The notes beneath the pieces are model-generated. The model was not told where the DNA came from and searched no databases. It was given only the letters and a program-made list of their open reading frames with translations. From contig JBBDJB010000013.1 in NCBI GenBank assembly GCA_040880125.1, positions 1 through 64,000 on the forward strand: a DNA stretch of 64,000 nucleotides, read 5' to 3'. This DNA comes from JBBDJB01 sp040880125. Its GTDB lineage: Bacteria; Planctomycetota; Planctomycetia; Pirellulales; JBBDJB01. Of the stretch, positions 1 through 7,690 are shown piece by piece (the first letter of the stretch is position 1; each line of letters opens with the position of its first letter). The position numbers were made by a program, and so were the translations under genes.

Positions 1-293
1 GCAGCCTGAATCCATTTGGTACCAACACTCACAGAAAATGGAAGATACAAGGGGGCAAGAATCACTCGGCGCATTCCTCTCGGTACACCACGCCCCACGC
101 GCAAAAAGCGGAACAGCCACCTCGCGGCGCTCTCCAACATGCAGTTGATCTTCCACGGCTGCCAGCCAGTCCCCTTTTTGCCGGACCGCTGAAATTTGTG
201 CCATCGCCGCCGGCCGGGTTTAATTGAAGGACCACCCTCATCCATCCGGACATTCCGCGAGTCATTCAAGCAACCAATCCAAAGGTAAGCACC

Positions 294-1511
294 ATGACCA
301 CGCTGAACCGCAGACACTTCCTCGGCACGTCCGCCGCCGCGGTGGCCGCGCTGGCCGCCCACACCGAATCCGCACGCGGCTTTCAAGCCAACGATACGCT
401 CAACGTCGCCTGTCTCGGCACCGGCGGACGATGCCGGTGGCTGATGGAGCGGCTCGGTCGGCTGCCGAATGTGCGCCTGGCCGCCGTGTGCGACATCTGG
501 GACCATCATCTCGAAGAGGGCCGCAAGCTGGCCGACGAGCGGGCGGTCGCCGAAACCGATTTCCGCCGGCTGCTCGATCGCGACGATATCGACGCGGTGC
601 TGATCGGCACGCCCGACCACTGGCACGTGCCGATGACGGTGGCCGCCTGTCAGGCCGGCAAGGACGTGTACGTCGAAAAGCCGCTCACGCACGACCTGTC
701 CGAGGGCCCGGAGGTGATCGAAGCTCAAAACCGCCACCAGCGGATCGTGCAGGTCGGCACGCAGCAGCGGAGCATGCCGCACTTGGCGGAAGCCCGGGAG
801 ATCGTGCTGTCCGGCGAACTGGGCACCATTCACAAGATCCACCTCACGTGGAACCGCAACCAGGACCGCGGCAGCGGCCGGCCGAACATCGACCCGGCCA
901 CCGTCCGCTGGCAGCAGTTTCTCGGCAATGCCCCGCAGCAGCCGTTCGATCCGTACCGGTTCCGGCATTGGCGGTGGTTCTGGGACTTCGGCGGCGGCAT
1001 CTTCACCGACCTGATGGTCCACTGGATCGACACGGCCTACTGGATGCTCGACATGGGCAACCCCGCCTCGGCCGCCAGCATCGGCGATCACTTCCGCATG
1101 GCCGGGCTGTGGGAAACGCCCGACACGGTCCAGACGCTGCTGGCCTACCCGGACGAAAAGCTTCAAGCCTATTTCGAGGGCACGTTCGTCAACCACCACA
1201 ATCGGGCCATGCTGGAACTGATGGGTACCAAGGCCACGCTCTACTGCGACCGCGGGCGGTACGAGGTACTGCCCGAGCGAGGGCAGGGCGTTACGGCGCG
1301 GGAGCGGATCGACGGCATCAGCGGCATTCGCGGCGCGGACTTTTTCGAGGAGGTCGACGGCGCGCTGCATCACCTGACCAACTGGGTGGAGTGCGTCCGC
1401 ACGCGTCAGCGTCCCACCTGCCCGGCGGAAGAAGGCGTCCGCAGCGCCGCCGCCGCGCATTTGGCCAACCGCTCGCTGAGAGAAGGAAAGATGGTGAAGC
1501 CGGAGGGGTGA
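294..1511 (+). CDS. Tat-exported Gfo/Idh/MocA family oxidoreductase
   Basis: Predicted NAD(P)-dependent sugar or polyol dehydrogenase acting outside the cytoplasm. The 405-aa protein opens with a twin-arginine signal (NRRHFLGTSAAA, residues 5-16). A Rossmann fold follows, with a glycine-rich turn CLGTGGR near residue 40 and the family EKP motif at residues 128-130. The C-terminal part is the usual alpha/beta oxidoreductase domain. An AAGGTAAG ribosome site lies just upstream of the ATG, which places the Tat motif at the N-terminus and so fixes the start. It stands alone in front of the RHS-tip region. Exported members are very numerous in planctomycetes and their substrates are mostly unknown, so the family is sure and the reaction is not. 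Confidence 0.93.
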   Translation: MTTLNRRHFLGTSAAAVAALAAHTESARGFQANDTLNVACLGTGGRCRWLMERLGRLPNVRLAAVCDIWDHHLEEGRKLADERAVAETDFRRLLDRDDIDAVLIGTPDHWHVPMTVAACQAGKDVYVEKPLTHDLSEGPEVIEAQNRHQRIVQVGTQQRSMPHLAEAREIVLSGELGTIHKIHLTWNRNQDRGSGRPNIDPATVRWQQFLGNAPQQPFDPYRFRHWRWFWDFGGGIFTDLMVHWIDTAYWMLDMGNPASAASIGDHFRMAGLWETPDTVQTLLAYPDEKLQAYFEGTFVNHHNRAMLELMGTKATLYCDRGRYEVLPERGQGVTARERIDGISGIRGADFFEEVDGALHHLTNWVECVRTRQRPTCPAEEGVRSAAAAHLANRSLREGKMVKPEG

Positions 1512-1655
1512 GATCGAGCGAACACTTACTTTCAATCTATGTCTCTAATCACACAGTAGCGGCGCACTGATAAATGGAAGGGGCGTAAACATTATTTACA
1601 AGACTCCGCCACCGACATAGCATGCAGGCACGATCAATCCAGGAGATGGCGTGCC

Positions 1656-2570
1656 ATGAACAGCGATGCTCAACCTGAACGTAACAGCGCAACGATCGGA
1701 CAACTGGCGCTGGAGGACTTGCTCGCCATGCCCGAAGCAGAGCTCCAGCAACTCGATGTTGCGTGGGTCAACCTTCAGTGCGCAACTGGCCTTCCCAGCA
1801 GTCATCCATTCGATGCGGCCGACTGCCTGGCTCGGCTGGACCAATACGCCCAGCACATCCGGCAGCAAACGGAGCGGTTTCGGCCGCGTTTCCTCCAACA
1901 ACCGGAAGCCTGCGACAACTCCGAAGCACTCTTCCGGATGATCGTGCTGGTCAACGGCCTTCGGGAAGATTGCGGCGTGGCGTACAACCTGCAGCGCATT
2001 CATGATCCGGACTTCACAAACTCGGAGGACCTCTTCATCCACGGACTGTTCTCCGCGAACGGCGGCACGTGCTCCTCGCTGCCCGTCGCTTTTGCCGCCA
2101 TCGGACGTCGACTCGGCTACCCCGTGCGACTGGTCCACGCCAAAGCGCACTTGTTCGTGCGCTGGGACGACCCGACCGGTGATTCCGGGTTTCCACCCGG
2201 GCGCGTCAACATCGAAGGTGCCTGCGAGGGGATGGACTCGTTGTCCGACGAGTACTATACGACGTGGCCGATGCCGATCGAGCCGCAGGAGCTGACCAGC
2301 GGGCAGTACCTGCATTCATTGTCTCCAAGTGAGGAGTTGGCATTCTTTTTGTCCGTCCGCGGCAATTGTCTTCAGGATAACGCACGCTTCGAGGAGGCAG
2401 CCCAGGCGTATCAATATGCTTGCGCATTTGCCCCTCATATTGAGCGCTATCACTTATGGCGGGACGTCAACTCCATTCTTTGCGGAGAAGTCGTCTCTAA
2501 CGCAGACTCACACATTCGAAGGATCGCAGATGAGGAAAAGCGACGGATCGCGGCATTGCAAACCCGGTGA
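1656..2570 (+). CDS. Transglutaminase-like superfamily protein
   Basis: 304-aa protein with a transglutaminase-like cysteine-protease core. Residues 136-147 hold GGTCSSLPVAFA with the likely nucleophile Cys139, and KAHLFVRW supplies His165. The layout resembles SirB1-type proteins, where this core precedes a helical TPR-like tail, and here the tail runs from about 230 to 300 (GNCLQDNARFEEAAQAYQYA). There is no signal peptide, so it is probably cytoplasmic. The last ~41 codons (from 2444) are duplicated at 5161-5287 in front of a second RHS tip. The gene ends 31 bases before the first RHS tip. Whether it is a toxin-linked hydrolase or an unrelated housekeeping-like protein cannot be decided from sequence. 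Confidence 0.75.
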   Translation: MNSDAQPERNSATIGQLALEDLLAMPEAELQQLDVAWVNLQCATGLPSSHPFDAADCLARLDQYAQHIRQQTERFRPRFLQQPEACDNSEALFRMIVLVNGLREDCGVAYNLQRIHDPDFTNSEDLFIHGLFSANGGTCSSLPVAFAAIGRRLGYPVRLVHAKAHLFVRWDDPTGDSGFPPGRVNIEGACEGMDSLSDEYYTTWPMPIEPQELTSGQYLHSLSPSEELAFFLSVRGNCLQDNARFEEAAQAYQYACAFAPHIERYHLWRDVNSILCGEVVSNADSHIRRIADEEKRRIAALQTR

Positions 2571-2700
2571 TTCGTAGACAACTGAAAAGGGGGCACTTAA
2601 AATGTATCATCCACAAACAACTCGTTGGTTGAGCCAGGATCCGCTGGGGGTATTCCGTAGCGACGCGAACCTTCACAGGTATGCTGAGAACCGGCCAACG
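2444..2700 (+). repeat. Direct repeat copy 1: gene-end plus RHS-tip junction
   Basis: About 257 bases covering the last 41 codons of the transglutaminase-like gene, the short spacer and the first ~33 codons of the RHS tip. It matches 5161-5420 closely, including the reading frames, with three one-base indels in the spacer. The shared spacer GAAAAGGGGGCACT lies just upstream of the tip ATG and could act as a ribosome site. Confidence 0.9.
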
Positions 2701-3612
2701 CGCCTCGCAGATCCCGCAGGCACTGATGTATGGATCGAAGGAGCATCAGTCGCGGAGTGGTATGTCCCTCTCCACATCAGCATATGCGTTGGAAATCCCA
2801 CGGGTAGCTACCAGTGCTATTCTTATGGCGGAACAGGACGTCTTGGATGTTACCCGAGACCATACGTCAAGGGAATCGTATATGAAGACGAAAAACCGGG
2901 TGGTCCGATTCAAGAGGGCCAATACTACCGCACAACTCCTGAAGTGGATCGCGCCCTAATCAATTATTTCGAGGACATCGTAGGAACTCCGGGGTCATAC
3001 ACATGCTCCGATAATTGCGTCACATGGTCTTTTGATGAATTTGAAGAGATTATACGCTTGCTTGAAATCACAGACCTCGGGCACCAAGCCCCGTCTCCAA
3101 GGCCTTCGACTGAATTGCCGTTCCCTCCTACTAAAGTGTGCTGCTTTCCGAAAGGTACTGCGATATGGGTCCCGAAAGGCCTTCAGGCGATTGAAAGTAT
3201 ACAGCAAGGCGACGAGGTGCTTACTCTCGGGCATTCTGGCCGCATTGAAGTTACCGTTGTAACTGACGTTGATAGGCATCACGGCAATTATGAACTCATT
3301 GACGTAGCCGCAGATTCCGACCGAGTTTCTGTTACACCCGATCATGCATTCTATAACGGCAACGAATGGGTACGCGCCACCGATTTGCAACACACACGAT
3401 GGGCGTTGAATGCCGCGAACCTCGTACAACGTGTAATCTGCTCGCATCGGCGTCGTTGTGGCGACACCATCGTTTACAACCTTCGTACCGATACGGATAC
3501 TTACCTAGTAGGTCACTCTGGGATGCTTGTCAGCGGGTACGTCGCATCAACATGTGACACAGAGAATTGTGATGCACGATCTACGCGACCCTATTTGGCC
3601 TGTACGCTATGA
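2602..3612 (+). CDS. Orphan RHS C-terminal tip with papain-like and Hint domains
   Basis: 336-aa protein that starts with the last piece of an RHS core (MYHPQTTRWLSQDPLG; usual consensus Y-D-P-x-T-G-R-W-x-S-x-D-P-L-G), so it is a displaced tip without its large RHS body. Residues 43-165 form a unique domain with His58 (PLHISICVG) and Cys139 (SDNCVTWSF); the H-before-C order suggests a circularly permuted papain-like fold (inference). Residues ~180-315 are a Hint domain: Cys181 (CFPKGTAIW), His248 (TPDHAF) and a final YLVGHSGMLVSG block. The usual terminal HN of self-splicing Hint domains is replaced by SG. A 22-residue Cys-containing tail follows. The stop overlaps the next gene's ATG (ATGA). 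The start may be an internal Met of an ancestral RHS gene, but the upstream G-run could drive translation. Confidence 0.8.
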   Translation: MYHPQTTRWLSQDPLGVFRSDANLHRYAENRPTRLADPAGTDVWIEGASVAEWYVPLHISICVGNPTGSYQCYSYGGTGRLGCYPRPYVKGIVYEDEKPGGPIQEGQYYRTTPEVDRALINYFEDIVGTPGSYTCSDNCVTWSFDEFEEIIRLLEITDLGHQAPSPRPSTELPFPPTKVCCFPKGTAIWVPKGLQAIESIQQGDEVLTLGHSGRIEVTVVTDVDRHHGNYELIDVAADSDRVSVTPDHAFYNGNEWVRATDLQHTRWALNAANLVQRVICSHRRRCGDTIVYNLRTDTDTYLVGHSGMLVSGYVASTCDTENCDARSTRPYLACTL

Positions 3613-4490
3613 CAGACATGCAGGTAACTATGGAGAGAACGTCCCTAAAAAGTGCAACCGATGTACGTTTCCGTCGTAAAGCATGGGATGATTTAGCCGA
3701 GAACTGGGGCGGATTCGAGTTATGCGGCACGACCACGTGCGACCTTGCGCAGATAGCTAGGTACATTCATTCACCAGTCATTGTTATAGGCTCTGGTCAC
3801 GGAGAGATCGCGCGCGGGATTAGCCTTTGGGGGCATCAAGTAATCGGAGCGGACTGGTCGCTTGCGATGGCGCGACAGGCCGCAGCGCGCCGATACATTA
3901 ACGTCGTCGCAGCCGCCGGCGCACGGCTACCCTTCCGAGAGGGGCAGTTCGGAACTGCAATTGTGCCGTCAGGTGTCCTGAGCGTCGAGACTGCTGTAGA
4001 ATCCATGGGTGTGTTGCACGAAGCGATGCGAGTCCTGACCTTGAGGGGCGCACTGATTGCTGCATTTCCGTGCCTGGTTGACGAGGATTTGCAAGCAGGA
4101 CGTGCCATCGGTTACATCGATGGTCATCGTCAGGTATGGCGCCGGCTCGTGGCGATACACCGAGCCGGTGGCGACACGGCGCGTCTAACGGGACTTGTCG
4201 CGCGATGGACTGGCGTACCGCTTCGTACTGCAGCTCTAATCGTCATGAAAAACGTCGAGCTATTACGTCGCATACATGTGCAATTGGAACTGCTTTCGCG
4301 ACGCCTTCTGGAAGGTAGCGACCGGCCATGCTGTTTGTCGCGATGGTGCCAGAACCCAATTTTCAACCAATCGTTTTTTGAGGAGCGAGGGATTAAAGAG
4401 GTATGTGCTAGCCTTTTGCCGAATGCGGAAGTAGAGTCAGTAGCTCAGGCCGCTAACACATGCATTGCGGTAATGCGCGTTGTGAGGTGA
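3609..4490 (+). CDS. Class I SAM-dependent methyltransferase
   Basis: 293-aa protein with a SAM-binding motif I (VIVIGSGHGEIARGI, near residue 57), an acidic strand-2 end (VIGADWS) and a later aromatic/proline-rich segment (ALIAAFPCLVDED). The fold is the class I (UbiE-like) methyltransferase; the acceptor is unknown. It overlaps the stop of the RHS/Hint tip by 4 nt, so the two are probably translationally coupled. Base composition is lower in GC than the flanking chromosome, as in the rest of this island. The second RHS tip has no methyltransferase after it, which argues that this gene belongs specifically to the first tip. It could be an immunity or modification partner, or a passenger. Confidence 0.8.
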   Translation: MTDMQVTMERTSLKSATDVRFRRKAWDDLAENWGGFELCGTTTCDLAQIARYIHSPVIVIGSGHGEIARGISLWGHQVIGADWSLAMARQAAARRYINVVAAAGARLPFREGQFGTAIVPSGVLSVETAVESMGVLHEAMRVLTLRGALIAAFPCLVDEDLQAGRAIGYIDGHRQVWRRLVAIHRAGGDTARLTGLVARWTGVPLRTAALIVMKNVELLRRIHVQLELLSRRLLEGSDRPCCLSRWCQNPIFNQSFFEERGIKEVCASLLPNAEVESVAQAANTCIAVMRVVR

Positions 4491-4617
4491 CCACGCCGAA
4501 TCTCCTGATCCCACAACTTCGAGAGCTCGGTAATGCTATCACCTACAATTGCGCGGATGATAAGGTAGGTCTGTGACGCAAGTGGTGAACGTCAGCATCA
4601 TACTAGGTGATATAAAA

Positions 4618-5046
4618 ATGACTCGTACGTATTCGTGCATACGTAGTGTGGTGCTGATAGTGCTGGTTGGTTGTGTCGGCTGCATCAATGTCATTTCTTC
4701 GAAGGAGATGACGAACACTGCAATGACTGAAACGTTTGTAAGAATGTCGTTGTATGCAAAAGCACATCAGGATGTTCCGCCATCGCTCCGGGTGCTACCG
4801 GAGCGAAAAGGCTATATGAACCGTACTACAGACGGATGGGGGCGTCCTCTGATCTATCAGATCGGCGACAATGGAGTTCTCACGTTGACCAGTCTTGGCG
4901 AAGATGGCAAGCCCGGGGGTAATGGTGAGGATCGCGACATCTCCGAAAGCTACTATTCCAGACGTATCGATGGGTCGCTCTGGATTGGCGAATCGTCTTG
5001 GATAGTAGACGCTGAGGTCCCTGACGAAGACGCGGGAGGACAATGA
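4618..5046 (+). CDS. Lipoprotein with GspG-like C-terminal domain
   Basis: 142-aa small lipoprotein. The start at 4618 (MTRTYSC) is preceded by AGGTGATATAAAA; an upstream in-frame ATG at 4573 is less likely. A hydrophobic segment ends in the lipobox LVGC, with a second VGC close after. Residues ~75-115 (DGWGRPLIYQI ... LTSLGEDGKPGG ... EDRDI) match the calcium-binding C-terminal part of type II pseudopilin GspG, but the pilin N-terminus is absent. It is therefore probably a lipid-anchored periplasmic protein and not a pilin. It lies between the methyltransferase and the second RHS tip. In toxin islands such small lipoproteins sometimes serve as immunity proteins; that role here is conjecture. 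Confidence 0.65.
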   Translation: MTRTYSCIRSVVLIVLVGCVGCINVISSKEMTNTAMTETFVRMSLYAKAHQDVPPSLRVLPERKGYMNRTTDGWGRPLIYQIGDNGVLTLTSLGEDGKPGGNGEDRDISESYYSRRIDGSLWIGESSWIVDAEVPDEDAGGQ

Positions 5047-5065
5047 ATACGTCCCACTTAACCCC

Positions 5066-5287
5066 GTGATGCGTTTTGCGCGATATGTCTATCTGCAAGT
5101 ACACGAGTATCCGTTCGCCCCAAGGCGTGATCGGTTGCTCGTGGCGAATCCCTCGCTGGGGCGCTATCACTTATGGCGGGACGTCAATTCCGTCCTTTGC
5201 GGAGAGTCCGTTCCCAACGCAGAGCCACACATTCGAAGCATCGCAGATGAGGAAAAGCGACGGATCGCGGCGTTGCAACTTCGGTAA
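5066..5287 (+). pseudogene. Duplicated 3' fragment of the transglutaminase-like gene
   Basis: Short open frame of which the last 41 codons (RYHLWRDVNSVLCGESVPN and onward) are almost identical to the end of the gene at 1656-2570. The first ~32 codons are unrelated and the catalytic core is missing. It is best read as a gene remnant carried along with the duplicated RHS junction and not as a functional gene. It could still be translated as a leader peptide ahead of the tip. Confidence 0.75.
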
Positions 5288-5420
5288 TTTCGTAGACCTA
5301 CTGAAAAGGGGGCACTAAAATGTATCATCCACAAACAGCTCGTTGGACCAGCCAGGATCCGCTGGGCGTCGACGGAGGCGATGTGAATCTGTATCGGTAT
5401 GTGTCAAATGCGCCGCTTAA
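5161..5420 (+). repeat. Direct repeat copy 2: gene-end plus RHS-tip junction
   Basis: Second copy of the junction at 2444-2700, beginning GCGCTATCACTTATGGCGGG in both. Similarity ends about 33 codons into the RHS tip, where the two tips become unrelated. This is the pattern expected from tip displacement or gene-end duplication. Confidence 0.9.
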
Positions 5421-5724
5421 CTCGGTCGATCCATCCGGCCTGTTTTCGCGTTCCGAGGGATATGCATGTTGGGGGATTTACTGGACCAACTGCTGGGTCG
5501 CTGCAGGCATATGCAATTGCACATTTGCTCTGCCCAGTACCTATCGCGTACCAGCATCCGTATTTATGGTGCTTAATGCCGAATTATGCTGCGAATCCGT
5601 AGGATACAATATAATTTCTCGCGGTCTACCACCGAGCCGGCAGCCAACTTTAATGGGAGTTTGTTTGCAACGTGAAATGAGGATTAAATACCCCACTGGC
5701 AACGTGCTTTGTTCTTGCACCTGA
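5320..5724 (+). CDS. Orphan RHS C-terminal tip, cysteine-rich
   Basis: 134-aa protein starting with RHS core consensus (MYHPQTARWTSQDPLGVDGG ... NLYRYVSNAPLNSVDPSGL). This keeps more of the canonical NLYRYV-NxPxNxxDPSGL end than the first tip. After residue ~42 comes a unique ~92-residue domain with nine cysteines (ACW, NCW, ICNC, ELCC, VCL, LCSC), with no recognised family. Such variable C-terminal ends after DPSGL are typically toxin domains in polymorphic RHS systems; the cysteine richness suggests disulfides or metal binding. The rest of the RHS gene is absent. It is followed within 4 bases by a small gene (5729). Confidence 0.75.
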   Translation: MYHPQTARWTSQDPLGVDGGDVNLYRYVSNAPLNSVDPSGLFSRSEGYACWGIYWTNCWVAAGICNCTFALPSTYRVPASVFMVLNAELCCESVGYNIISRGLPPSRQPTLMGVCLQREMRIKYPTGNVLCSCT

Positions 5725-5728
5725 CATA

Positions 5729-6043
5729 ATGCGAGTTATGGCGTTCCGCCGACAGTATTGCGTGGTTTTTATGCAATTCGATTTTAATGATCTATATAGG
5801 CGCATTAACGCGGAGTGCGTTGATGGATACCTACAAAGTCACGACTATAGTCTTTTTCTGGCGTACAGTCGAATTCTCAGCGTTATTTCGGCTATGTCTG
5901 CGGAAGAACGCTGCGAATGTGATCTGCTACTAGATGTGGAACGACGCATACGCATTGCGAAGGGTGCCGGTGTAGAGACTATCGACGTCGATGAAGTAGT
6001 CGCATTGCGTCAGGACATCGCGCGCAGCCAGTCGATTGGCTGA
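5729..6043 (+). CDS. Small acidic protein, candidate immunity partner of the RHS tip
   Basis: 104-aa protein (or 90 aa if it starts at the ATG at 5771, MQFDFNDLYRRINAECVDG). It has no signal peptide or membrane segment, is rich in acidic residues and is mostly helical by composition (SAEERCECDLLLDVERRIR). No family is recognised. It starts 4 bases after the stop of the cysteine-rich RHS tip, the position where immunity genes sit in RHS and CDI systems. That placement is the only basis for the immunity suggestion. No strong Shine-Dalgarno site is visible before either start. Confidence 0.5.
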   Translation: MRVMAFRRQYCVVFMQFDFNDLYRRINAECVDGYLQSHDYSLFLAYSRILSVISAMSAEERCECDLLLDVERRIRIAKGAGVETIDVDEVVALRQDIARSQSIG

Positions 6044-6140
6044 GAACTATAGGTGCATTTCCATGATCGCGCGAATGTTTTGTGGGGCGGCCACGCGAAG
6101 CGGCATCTGAGCGAATTGGTTTTTTCATAGCGGAGCAACT

Positions 6141-6356
6141 ATGCAAACTTCACACGAATTCCTACATCCAATGGCTGTAGACACACAAATTAGGCAAGCC
6201 GTCGGCTTGTGCTGGATGATGCTGCCGCCTGTTAAAAGGAATGCAGAATCGGTAAAACAAGAGATTAAACGATTGGTTGATCGCGTGCTTCGTGACTTAG
6301 AGGACGATCAGAGTGTATTTACAGAGCATTTCGATGATTCAACTGATGCTCAATGA
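6141..6356 (+). CDS. Small hypothetical protein
   Basis: 71-aa protein with a good GGAG ribosome site (CGGAGCAACT before the ATG). The predicted protein is amphipathic-helical with an acidic end (EDDQSVFTEHFDDS). No family is recognised. It lies downstream of the second RHS tip and its stop overlaps the possible start of the broken cation transporter. It may belong to the tip/immunity island or be its boundary. Confidence 0.45.
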   Translation: MQTSHEFLHPMAVDTQIRQAVGLCWMMLPPVKRNAESVKQEIKRLVDRVLRDLEDDQSVFTEHFDDSTDAQ

Positions 6357-7023
6357 CATGCTGGGCGTCGCTGACGCGCTGTAACCAGACTGAAGCAAAT
6401 GTAAAGTCGTCGTTTGCTTCGATGCCTTCCACCCGCACCAAGGCCCTGGCGCTGTCGATCTTCACGGTCGTGTACAACCTGGCCGAAGGGGCGGGGTCGA
6501 TCTTCGCCGCGGTGATGTCCGGCAGTACGGCCTGGTGGGCTTTGGACTGGATAGCTTCGTCGAGTCGCTCTCCGGGGCGGTCATGGTGTGGCGGTTCTGG
6601 AACTACCGGCCGGACACCGACGAAGAGGAGTTCGAGAGCTTCGAACGCCGCGCCGCGCGGCTGGTTGCCTGGTCGCTTTTCTTGCTTGCGGCGTACGTCA
6701 TCGGCGACGCTTCGCTCGCCCTGTATCGTCGGGAGTCGCCCGAGACGAGTGTGCTGGGCATCGCCATTGGAGTCGCCTCGCTGGTGGTCATGCCGGTGCT
6801 GTTCGTGCTCAAGTATCGCCTGGGCCGCTCGATCGGCAGCCGCAGCCTGATGGCCGACTCGAAGGAGACCCTGGCCCGCCTGCTGCTCACCGTCGCATTG
6901 CTGGTGGGACTGGTCGCGCACGCCGTGTGGCGGCTGTGGTGGATCGATCCGGCCGCGGCGCTGGTCATCGCCGTGCTGATCCTCCGCGAGGGCTTTGAAA
7001 CGCTCGGAGAAAGCCGGGAGTGA
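6353..7023 (+). pseudogene. Frameshifted cation efflux (CDF-like) membrane protein
   Basis: The first part (from Met at 6422, ALALSIFTVVYNLAEGAGS) and the second part (from about 6535, GFGLDSFVESLSGAVMVWRF) are the two halves of one cation-transporter family protein, but they lie in different frames. The break is at GGCCTGGTGGGC near 6528-6538, where an expected GCC-CTG-GTG has lost one C. Restoring it gives the family sequence STALVGFGLDSFVES. About six membrane segments would follow. GC content here is back to chromosomal levels, so this gene marks the right edge of the low-GC island. It could be true decay or a sequencing error in a C-run. Confidence 0.75.
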
Positions 7024-7546
7024 GCGGATCGTGGTCATGGGGTAGCTCAGCGGAAATCTCGGCACGGGAACTTACTGTCAGGCCGTTTCGATGTGGTGAA
7101 GGTTGGTTGAGTAGCGTTGCCGGCATCATTGGGCGGAGTTTTGCAACGTAGGGTTTTCACCCCTTGCTGGCAGTAATCCCTGCTTTCCTGCGGTTTTGCA
7201 GTTCCAGCGGGGACTTTTTCAACGCGCCATCGCCGGGGGGCCCCAGTGTTTGTTGAAAAAATATCATCCCACCCTTGTTTTTCCGATGTTTTCTGAGACT
7301 TTTGCAACGGCCCCTTTGGAACGTGTTGAAAAACTCCTTTTGCCGGGAAATTTGAAAATTGGTGCAGCGGCGTACTGGTTTCTGCGTTGGTGGAGCCGAT
7401 AACGGATGCGACTGCGCGTACCGGAACCGCTGGGTTATTGTACCACTTCGATATCAAAAAAACAACCATTTTTTAGGTGGGGCGAAGAGAGCCGCCCAGA
7501 TGCGGAGTCTTCGGGCGGCCGCCCAGACAGGTATGTCCGCGTTAGG

Positions 7547-7568
7547 GCTGAACTGTCACCAGTTCAGC
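7547..7568. repeat. Stem-loop repeat, copy 1
   Basis: Perfect 9-bp stem GCTGAACTG / CAGTTCAGC with a TCAC loop. An identical copy is at 7626-7647. A related hairpin with stem AAACGTCG / CGACGTTT (7590-7614) sits between them. Confidence 0.8.
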
Positions 7569-7625
7569 TACAGGCGGTGCGGCACGGCTAAACGTCGCCA
7601 GTTCAGCGACGTTTCTGGCGTCACG

Positions 7626-7647
7626 GCTGAACTGTCACCAGTTCAGC
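7626..7647. repeat. Stem-loop repeat, copy 2
   Basis: Identical to the stem-loop at 7547-7568. It ends 43 bases from the haloperoxidase stop codon on the minus strand, so it could act as a transcript-end hairpin. There is no T-run after it. Confidence 0.8.
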
Positions 7648-7690
7648 TACGATCTTGCGGCACGGCTGAAGAGTTTTTCGAGGGCTTTTT

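Larger units (their letters stand above)
7024..7690. other. Non-coding stretch with hairpin repeats
   Basis: No convincing gene. The part up to ~7480 is mixed in composition with no coding signal. The part from 7540 holds three stem-loops (listed separately) that lie downstream of the haloperoxidase gene on the minus strand. Confidence 0.5.

Noticed and set aside
224..1570. 448-codon plus-strand frame overlapping the first dehydrogenase
   Set aside because: It is Arg/Gly-rich and the Gfo/Idh/MocA frame has all expected motifs. It also starts before the true ATG.
3140..3550. Reading the Hint domain as an intein inside a host protein
   Set aside because: There is no split host protein around it; the terminal HN is SG, and only a short tail follows. 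A Hint-type pretoxin or orphan tip fits better.
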